Part shown: positions 26,177 to 31,249 of the stretch, in pieces | Layout: every line of letters begins with the position of its first letter | Position numbering within the stretch: the first letter of the stretch is position 1 | Assembly (NCBI GenBank): GCA_024689285.1 | Contig: JAILDR010000232.1 | Coordinates: 1-31,249 of the forward strand | Direction: 5' to 3' | DNA from: Bacteroidales bacterium | GTDB taxonomy: Bacteria; Bacteroidota; Bacteroidia; Bacteroidales; F082 | Length of the DNA stretch: 31,249 bases | The notes under the pieces: generated by a model | Told to the model about the DNA's origin: nothing | Seen by the model: only the letters and a program-made list of their open reading frames with translations | Database searches by the model: none | Program-made: the position numbers and the translations under genes

Positions 26177-27178
26177 TCACTTTGATTCAAGCAGTTCTTT
26201 TATCCTGTCGATCTTGTCCATTACTTCAATGCCTTCGACCATATTGAGCAATTCATACATGCGCAAGGCTTTCATGAAGTACTTCCTTGATGCCTCGTCC
26301 CAGCCTTTCTGCCGGTAAAGAACGCCCAAGTAGGCACATGACTTCGCATACTTGGCACACGAGGCAACGCTGTCTTTTTCAAACAGGTTGACATAGGTTT
26401 GCAGCACCATGATATATTCGTAAAGCGTATCTGTGACGGGCAGGCTATCCATTTCAGCCATCAGCTCCATCTCGCCCAGGTTCTCCAACGGGAAGGTGTT
26501 TGAGAAATCCAAATATGCCTGCATGACCGGCTTCAACGGTTTTTCGCTAGCCAGGGCCATTGCCCCCAGAATATCATCGGATTCCAGCCTGTTGTTGATG
26601 GCAGCCTGCATTTCATCCATATCGTACTCATCAATGCGGGCAAAGACATCCGCATAGTACTCCATATTGCCGTAGGTGTCGTTCAGCTCGTTTTCAGCCA
26701 TCAGTTTCCAAAACTGGAACTCCGACATGGAAATCTTGTTCTGGGCATAGTGCTCGTTCAAAAGGTTCATGGTGGATTCATAACGGCCTATGCAGGCAGC
26801 CTCGACGAGGCCATAATAGCGCATCCTTGCCTCACGCACCACTCCTATGGGAGCCATGACAATACGCAGCGTGTCGCGGTCGGTAAGCGTCCACCTTGAA
26901 ACATGGATATTTACCAATTCATACCCGTCCTTACCAACCTGCACATGGACTGTGTCGCCTGTTTGATGATGCTGGAAACTCAGTCTGAACACGCCCCGGG
27001 CGTCACTCGATGTAGGCGGAGCATCCGATTGTACGGAAACATGGACCCTGGCCAATGCCTTCCCGTTGGTTTTCATTTCCACCACTTTCCCGTATTGTGT
27101 CATTTGACCTTCGACATTATTGTAGAGTCCAAGCAGAAGAAGCACCACCAAGCTGGCGAATAAATACATTCTTTTCAT
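26177..27178 (-). CDS. Secreted carboxypeptidase-regulatory-like and helical-repeat protein, first gene of the sigma operon
   Basis: 333 residues from the ATG at 27178 (MKRMYLFASLVVLLLLGLYNNVEGQ), chosen because it begins a clean signal peptide. Residues about 25-110 form a carboxypeptidase-regulatory-like/CNA-B-type sandwich (GKALARVHVSVQSDAPPTSSDARGVFRLSF...GDTVHVQVGKDGYE). The rest is helical, with TPR-like pairs near the end (AKYAKSCAYLGVLYRQKGWDEASRKYFMKALRMYELL). No lipobox is evident. It is probably periplasmic. Being cotranscribed upstream of the sigma factor and anti-sigma-like gene, it is a good candidate for a signal sensor or partner of the anti-sigma protein's periplasmic domain; this role is inferred from position alone. 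Confidence 0.8.
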   Translation of the reverse strand: MKRMYLFASLVVLLLLGLYNNVEGQMTQYGKVVEMKTNGKALARVHVSVQSDAPPTSSDARGVFRLSFQHHQTGDTVHVQVGKDGYELVNIHVSRWTLTDRDTLRIVMAPIGVVREARMRYYGLVEAACIGRYESTMNLLNEHYAQNKISMSEFQFWKLMAENELNDTYGNMEYYADVFARIDEYDMDEMQAAINNRLESDDILGAMALASEKPLKPVMQAYLDFSNTFPLENLGEMELMAEMDSLPVTDTLYEYIMVLQTYVNLFEKDSVASCAKYAKSCAYLGVLYRQKGWDEASRKYFMKALRMYELLNMVEGIEVMDKIDRIKELLESK

Positions 27179-27199
27179 AATTGCGATTTTTCGATGGTG

Positions 27200-27230
27200 C
27201 AAAAGTACAACAATTTCAATCCGATATCAA
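27200..27230 (-). promoter_or_regulatory. Primary-sigma promoter of the sigma-factor operon
   Basis: On the minus strand TACTTTTG (27207-27200) matches TAnnTTTG. TTG (27230-27228), within GTTGATA, lies 20 bp upstream, the expected -33/-7 spacing in Bacteroidetes. It sits 22 bp before the ATG at 27178. The GACTAA-type element is absent here. Confidence 0.7.
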
Positions 27231-27237
27231 CATTGGG

Positions 27238-28710
27238 TCAAAAACGCACCACATTTGGCTTGATTGGCACGTACTTCGACATGCACATTCCTACATCGGC
27301 TCCGATGTAAGTCGGGTCGCAAACCACATAGCGCTTGCCGTCAAGCATCAAGTAGTCGCCCGCCACGGTTTCGTTGAAACAGACGGCGGTGGCCAAATGT
27401 CCGGGAAAGTGGAGCAGAACCACATCGAGCCCCAACAGCTCGCGCATCAGGCAAGCGAAAAAGATGGAGCGGTCCTCGCAGTCGTTATAAGGATAGAACA
27501 GCGACTCGTCGGGAAACAGGGGGCGCTCATAGCCGAATTGGTCCTGGTCAGTGGCATATTCAAAGGCAAACTGCGTGAAAGTGAGGAGGATGTCGGCGGC
27601 TTCCATTTGGCTTTTCCCTTCAATGGCTTTTAACATGACGGGATAAAGCGACTCTTTGGCCATGTCACTCAAAGAGGCAAGGGAATAGTAAGTCCAATGG
27701 TTGCTTAGCGGATAGTCGTTGAAGAAATCAATCAGGTTTTGGTTCAGCACTACGGTGGCCTCAATATCCATCCAATCTGCGCCGAAGCGCCTTGGGGCCG
27801 TCTTAACGACACTCAGTTTGGGTTGCTTTGCGGCAAACGACATCATCTTCTCGCTGGGGAAGGCATGGTCGTAAACAAAGAAGATACCGTCGCCCGCGTC
27901 TTTGTCGAAGATAAAGTAACGTTTGCCCTCGATGTTGATATAGCCGTAGGAGTAGACCGTGTCTGCCGATGCCATCAGCACATGCAGGTGCTTGTCCTTA
28001 GAGGCGATGCGGGTTTGATAGCCCGACTGGACGAGCAGGTACATGTGCAGGACGGAGGCTTCGTTGGACTGTCCGAAATAGGTGCGGGCCAGTTGCCTTG
28101 TCATCTGGAAATAGGCCCAGTCGCAGAGGTTCATAGACTCCCTATACATCAGGCACTCGGCCACCAGGTTGTCAAAATAATCATCCGAGAGTTCATACCA
28201 CAGGTCGGAGACGTTTTTTTCGGAGCTGCCGTCCATCTGTGGCAGATAGTTGCGGTCGAAGTGGAAGCCCATATTGGTGCCGTAATAGGTGATGTAGTTC
28301 ATGGGCACATCGGGCGACGGGTTGGGGACAATGGGTTCCACCGGCACGGGTTGCTCGTAGGGATGGTCGGGCAAGGGTTGCAGGTTGAAGATGATGGGGT
28401 CCTTGCGTGGGATAGGCTTGTCGTCGGGGTCCACTCTGATGGGTTGCGGCGGCTTGGGTTCCATGTGGATGGGAATTACCGGCTCCATGGCAAATGCCGC
28501 CCAAGGGTCGGCCATAAAGCGGGCATACTCCTCATTGGCCTGTCTGCGGAAATCGGCATAGCTTTGACGGGCTTTTTGCCTGAAATCCTCATACTCACGG
28601 CGTGCGCTGTCCATAGATTGGCGCACGCGTTCCTGCCATTCTTTGTCGATTTGCGCCGACAGCGCAGTAGTCAAAGTGCAGGCTAACAATGTCATAATCA
28701 ATTTTTTCAT
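27238..28710 (-). CDS. Secreted transglutaminase-like cysteine-enzyme domain protein
   Basis: 490 residues with a signal peptide (MKKLIMTLLACTLTTALSAQ). Residues 21-70 are a charged helical, probably coiled-coil region (WQERVRQSMDSARREYEDFRQKARQSYADF). Residues 75-135 are proline-rich. The C-terminal domain has a transglutaminase-like triad: C411 in YNDCEDRSIFFACL, H438 in FPGHLATAV and D465 in YVVCDPTYIGADVG, the order and spacing expected of transglutaminase/papain-like folds. In bacteria such domains act as proteases, amidases or crosslinkers; the actual reaction is not readable here. It is probably periplasmic or surface, with the helical and proline-rich part as stalk. It has its own copy of the shared promoter element. 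Confidence 0.88.
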   Translation of the reverse strand: MKKLIMTLLACTLTTALSAQIDKEWQERVRQSMDSARREYEDFRQKARQSYADFRRQANEEYARFMADPWAAFAMEPVIPIHMEPKPPQPIRVDPDDKPIPRKDPIIFNLQPLPDHPYEQPVPVEPIVPNPSPDVPMNYITYYGTNMGFHFDRNYLPQMDGSSEKNVSDLWYELSDDYFDNLVAECLMYRESMNLCDWAYFQMTRQLARTYFGQSNEASVLHMYLLVQSGYQTRIASKDKHLHVLMASADTVYSYGYINIEGKRYFIFDKDAGDGIFFVYDHAFPSEKMMSFAAKQPKLSVVKTAPRRFGADWMDIEATVVLNQNLIDFFNDYPLSNHWTYYSLASLSDMAKESLYPVMLKAIEGKSQMEAADILLTFTQFAFEYATDQDQFGYERPLFPDESLFYPYNDCEDRSIFFACLMRELLGLDVVLLHFPGHLATAVCFNETVAGDYLMLDGKRYVVCDPTYIGADVGMCMSKYVPIKPNVVRF

Positions 28711-28734
28711 GGCTTTTAAGATTAGAATTTGCCC

Positions 28735-28764
28735 AATAGAGGCCTCAACTGAGCAAAATTAGTC
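28735..28764 (-). promoter_or_regulatory. Putative ECF-sigma promoter 7 (transglutaminase-like gene)
   Basis: Minus strand GACTAAT-N16-CTCTATT, 25 bp upstream of the ATG at 28710. The 120 bp beyond it, up to the PEGA/FGE stop, carry no gene. Confidence 0.78.
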
Positions 28765-28888
28765 TAAATTTGTCTAATATTTTATTTTGCGGCGGCTTCC
28801 GTTCCACAAGGTCTGGCCGCCTCGTCCCTCGGCTGGCCTTGACCTTGCTCCACCGAAGCCTCCTCTGCTTAAGGTTTTCAAGAGAGAT

Positions 28889-31027
28889 TTACTGGGGAAG
28901 ACACAAACGGAACCCGAAGCTGTAGTACCGGCTGAGGGGGTCGTTGCTGAGCCGGTTCGACACTCGGCAGACCCTCGCGATGTTGTACCAGCTACCACCG
29001 CGCAACACGCGGTTGGAGTAACCCTTGCCCGTGCTTTGGGGATTGGGATTGGTCTGCGAACTGCTTTTATAGTCATCATACATATCGCTGCACCACTCCC
29101 ATACATTACCCAGCATATCATATAAACCGTACGCATTCGGCTGCTTCAAGCCCACCGGATGGGTTCCTCCTCGCGAATCATTGTATTGTTTCTCCGACCA
29201 ATCTGAAATATCATATCCATTGGCGACATCGCAACCCGCCGAGCTAGTGTAGTTCCTGCCGCAATTGCCACCATACCATGCCAACCTGTCAAGATTAGGG
29301 GAGTTATTCAGTCCTCTAATGTCAATAACCTCTCCATTGTATAATGATGTCTGCGTTTTGGCTCTCGCCGCATACTCCCACTCCGCCTCCGTGGGAAGGC
29401 GGAAGTTCCTCCCCGTCGTCTGGTTCAGCTTGCGGATGAACTCTTGTACATCATTCCAGCTCACTTGCTCCACAGGCAGGCTGTCGCCTTGGAAATGGCT
29501 CGGGTTGCTTCCCATCACCGCCTTCCACAGGGCCTGCGTCACCTCCGTCTCGCCCATGTAATAGCCGCTGAGGGTCACGCTGTGCACTGGACTTTCGAAA
29601 TCATACGCCTCGCTGTCATAGTTCTGTCCGCCTGAGCTCGTCTTCTGCGCCCCCATCCTGAAGGTGCCGCCCTCGACGAGCTTCATGGTGAAACTCACGC
29701 CCTTCACCATGAAGGTCTCCTCGTACTTGCTCCCTTCTTTCAGTGCGGCTCTCACCTGCATGAGCTCACCTTTGGCGATGGTCACGGTCTCGGTGTGGTC
29801 GAGGTAGTCCTCCTTGCTTATCTTGATCTCATGTGTACCTATCAGAATCTCGTTGATGAATTTCGGGGTCTCACCCATGGCTTGTCCGTCGATGAATAGT
29901 TTGCAGAAGTTGGGGGAACTCTCCACGTTCAGCGAACCATAGATGGGAGTTGGCGAAGGCAGGAGTATGGTTTGCCCATTCATGGCAGGGGTGATTTCCT
30001 TGGTCGTAACGGAAGTCTCGTGGTTGTTTTGCTTGCACTCTATCTTGTATGTGCCGCTGCCCAAGGGACCCGACCATGTGCGTGTGCCTTTCTTCTCGTT
30101 GTTCACCCATATCTCGGCATCAGTGTCAACCTTCAGGGTCACTTCGGCGAAGTCGGACTTCAGCGTGGGGCTGAGCCTCGTGGTTTCATTGTCGGCGACG
30201 GTCACCGTCTCGCTGTAGGTCTCATACATCTCCTTCGCGATGCGGACGCTATGCAGGCCGCTCTTCAGCCTCTCACTACGGCAAGGGGCTTTCCCCACTA
30301 AGTCGCTATCAATATATACGCTTGCGCCCTGCAAGTTGCCCGTCCCGTCAACTTCAATCCACCCGAAATTAGGACGTAGCGCGATGTTTACTTTATGCAT
30401 GTTGTTGGGGTCGTCGACGGTCACGCTACCCTCTTCGGCATGATAGTCCTTTGCCTGGACACGATAATGGTAGGTGCCGAAGTTGACAAACTTAACCGCA
30501 GAACCGTCGGCATCCACTTCCCATATCTGGTTGTCCACCTCAAGGGTGGCATTGACCGGAGTGATCCGGAAAGCGAGATACTGCTGTCGGGGCTTGTCTT
30601 CTTCAGGCGGCGGTGGCGGAAGCAATTCCGGCCCCTTGACGACAATCTTGTAGGTGTGCAGCTCCTCAATTCTGGCTACATAATCCGTCAGACGTAGCTC
30701 GTACTGCCCCCAGTCGCGGTGCATGACACGCAGGTACTTCAGCCCGGGCGACACCCACAGCCATATCTCTCCGTTGCGCGTGGCGCGCTCCACCAGCTCC
30801 GAACCTAAGTCCGGCTTGAAGGTGAACAGCTCGCGCTGCTCCGGCGTAATCTTCTGCGTGGCGATGCGCAGCAGCGCGCACTGCCGCTCGCTGTGGTCGG
30901 TCTTCATCTCCTCGCGCGCCGAGAAGTCGTTGGGCAGATGCTCAACGCCCACAATCTCAAAGTCCTGCGACTTGGCCAACATCGCGCATAGCGACAAAAA
31001 ACATATCAGGATTAGTCTCTTCATCAT
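28889..31027 (-). CDS. PEGA-repeat protein with C-terminal FGE-sulfatase (SUMF1-like) domain
   Basis: 712 residues with a signal peptide ending LAKSQ. Residues 21-130 are almost the same as in the PEGA/barrel protein. A proline-rich linker (PPPPPEED, 137-143) leads into about four PEGA-type repeats (155-430), such as CKLFIDGQAMGETPKFI. Residues about 440-712 are an FGE-sulfatase/SUMF1 domain: FRMGAQ, GETEVTQALWKAVMG, PVEQVSWNDVQEFI, FRLPTEAEWEYAAR, GLYDMLGNVWEWC, RVLRGGSW and GFRLCLPQ. The catalytic cysteine pair of true formylglycine-generating enzymes is incomplete: C687 may align with one, while the second position is not Cys. I therefore read it as a lectin-like binding domain, not a sulfatase activator. 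No sulfatase is in the window. Confidence 0.93.
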   Translation of the reverse strand: MMKRLILICFLSLCAMLAKSQDFEIVGVEHLPNDFSAREEMKTDHSERQCALLRIATQKITPEQRELFTFKPDLGSELVERATRNGEIWLWVSPGLKYLRVMHRDWGQYELRLTDYVARIEELHTYKIVVKGPELLPPPPPEEDKPRQQYLAFRITPVNATLEVDNQIWEVDADGSAVKFVNFGTYHYRVQAKDYHAEEGSVTVDDPNNMHKVNIALRPNFGWIEVDGTGNLQGASVYIDSDLVGKAPCRSERLKSGLHSVRIAKEMYETYSETVTVADNETTRLSPTLKSDFAEVTLKVDTDAEIWVNNEKKGTRTWSGPLGSGTYKIECKQNNHETSVTTKEITPAMNGQTILLPSPTPIYGSLNVESSPNFCKLFIDGQAMGETPKFINEILIGTHEIKISKEDYLDHTETVTIAKGELMQVRAALKEGSKYEETFMVKGVSFTMKLVEGGTFRMGAQKTSSGGQNYDSEAYDFESPVHSVTLSGYYMGETEVTQALWKAVMGSNPSHFQGDSLPVEQVSWNDVQEFIRKLNQTTGRNFRLPTEAEWEYAARAKTQTSLYNGEVIDIRGLNNSPNLDRLAWYGGNCGRNYTSSAGCDVANGYDISDWSEKQYNDSRGGTHPVGLKQPNAYGLYDMLGNVWEWCSDMYDDYKSSSQTNPNPQSTGKGYSNRVLRGGSWYNIARVCRVSNRLSNDPLSRYYSFGFRLCLPQ

Positions 31028-31042
31028 CGGGTGGTTTTGCTG

Positions 31043-31072
31043 ATTAGAGCCGCAAAGATAGGGATTTTAGTC
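31043..31072 (-). promoter_or_regulatory. Putative ECF-sigma promoter 8 (PEGA/FGE gene)
   Basis: Minus strand GACTAAA-N16-CTCTAAT, 16 bp upstream of the first ATG of the PEGA/FGE gene and only 11 bp past the stop of the gene upstream. The spacer contains TATCTTTG. Confidence 0.74.
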
Positions 31073-31083
31073 TGATAATAACA

Positions 31084-31249
31084 TCACTTCCCGAAAACCT
31101 TATACTTTTCAATACAGCACCGATGCTGTTTGCTCTCACGGTCGTAGGTGATTCCCACCAGCAGCAGGTTGCCGGTATATTGCGCCACCTTGGAGGGGTA
31201 TTCGCGGCGCTTGATTTGCTCGATGGCGGTGTCGACGGCCTTGTCGTAT
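31084..31249 (-). CDS. C-terminus of a probable AAA-ATPase-like / PD-(D/E)XK nuclease-domain protein (partial)
   Basis: Only the last 54 or so codons are in the window, ending at the TGA at 31086-31084. The visible part includes AIEQIKRREYPSKVAQ and LLLVGITYDRESKQ, and ends KYKVFGK. The pattern A-x-x-Q-I-x-x-x-x-Y, then a hydrophobic strand ending in G-I-x-Y, matches the C-terminal PDDEXK_9 domain of the large Bacteroidales AAA-ATPase-like (DUF1703) family. The ATPase part would lie beyond the right edge. The family call rests on a short fragment. Such genes are multicopy and mobile-looking in this group. Confidence 0.6.
   Translation of the reverse strand, partial: YDKAVDTAIEQIKRREYPSKVAQYTGNLLLVGITYDRESKQHRCCIEKYKVFGK

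Noticed and set aside
27739..28686. Plus-strand ORF of 315 codons
   Set aside because: Antisense to the transglutaminase-like gene; no signal or domain.
28791..28821. GGCGGC...GCCGCC inverted repeat after the PEGA/FGE gene, considered as a terminator
   Set aside because: The stem is short with a long loop, and on the minus strand it is not followed by a T run.
28889..29700. Calling the FGE-like domain a true formylglycine-generating enzyme
   Set aside because: The paired catalytic cysteines are not both present, and no sulfatase gene is nearby.

Overview
This is 31.2 kb of a Bacteroidales-type genome (Prevotella/Bacteroides-like; no species call is possible). The grounds are TAnnTTTG-type -7 promoter boxes, a DUF6427 membrane protein, PEGA, FISUMP and Fn3-like surface proteins, and weak Shine-Dalgarno usage. 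Every gene I accept lies on the minus strand, so the window reads from right to left.

Right edge to about 9.8 kb: an accessory region that looks like one regulated unit. Its centre is a three-gene operon (27178 to 24159): a secreted carboxypeptidase-regulatory-like/helical-repeat protein, an ECF sigma factor, and a membrane protein that looks like an unusual anti-sigma factor. That last protein has an anti-sigma-like N-terminus without zinc ligands, a cytoplasmic C39-like cysteine-protease domain with Cys, His and Asp in place, one membrane helix, and a periplasmic regulatory-like domain. Around it are eight genes for exported proteins: PEGA plus FGE-like, transglutaminase-like, two LPP20-like proteins, PEGA plus a probable beta-barrel, and three paralogous Fn3-like/FISUMP lipoproteins. 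Each of the eight is preceded by the same element, GACTAAW-N16-CTCWAWN, with exactly 16 bases between the boxes every time. A ninth match lies inside the sigma gene, upstream of the anti-sigma gene. The simplest reading is that the element is the promoter of this ECF sigma factor, so the window would hold a regulator and its surface-protein regulon.

Interruptions in this region: a DUF234-type AAA ATPase gene with tandem inverted repeats and a cluster of GCATCCC/GGGATGC palindromes upstream (15.7-17.5 kb); a small antitoxin-like gene next to a large nested inverted repeat (12.7-13.1 kb); and the end of a PD-(D/E)XK-type ATPase gene at the right edge. The first Fn3/FISUMP lipoprotein gene (9.8-12.5 kb) has a TGA exactly at its lipobox cysteine codon, with the remaining reading frame intact.

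9.25-9.76 kb: a two-gene unit made of a 52-residue ORF and a STAS-like DUF4325 protein. A perfect 11-bp inverted repeat overlaps its promoter.

9.15 kb to the left edge: a tightly packed housekeeping operon, ahcY - glycosyltransferase - purD - DUF6427 - rnhB - thioredoxin-like - GH3/serine hydrolase. Gaps are 12 bp or less, with one overlap between genes. The GH3 gene runs off the left edge. No tRNA, rRNA, CRISPR array, transposase or reverse transcriptase was seen.
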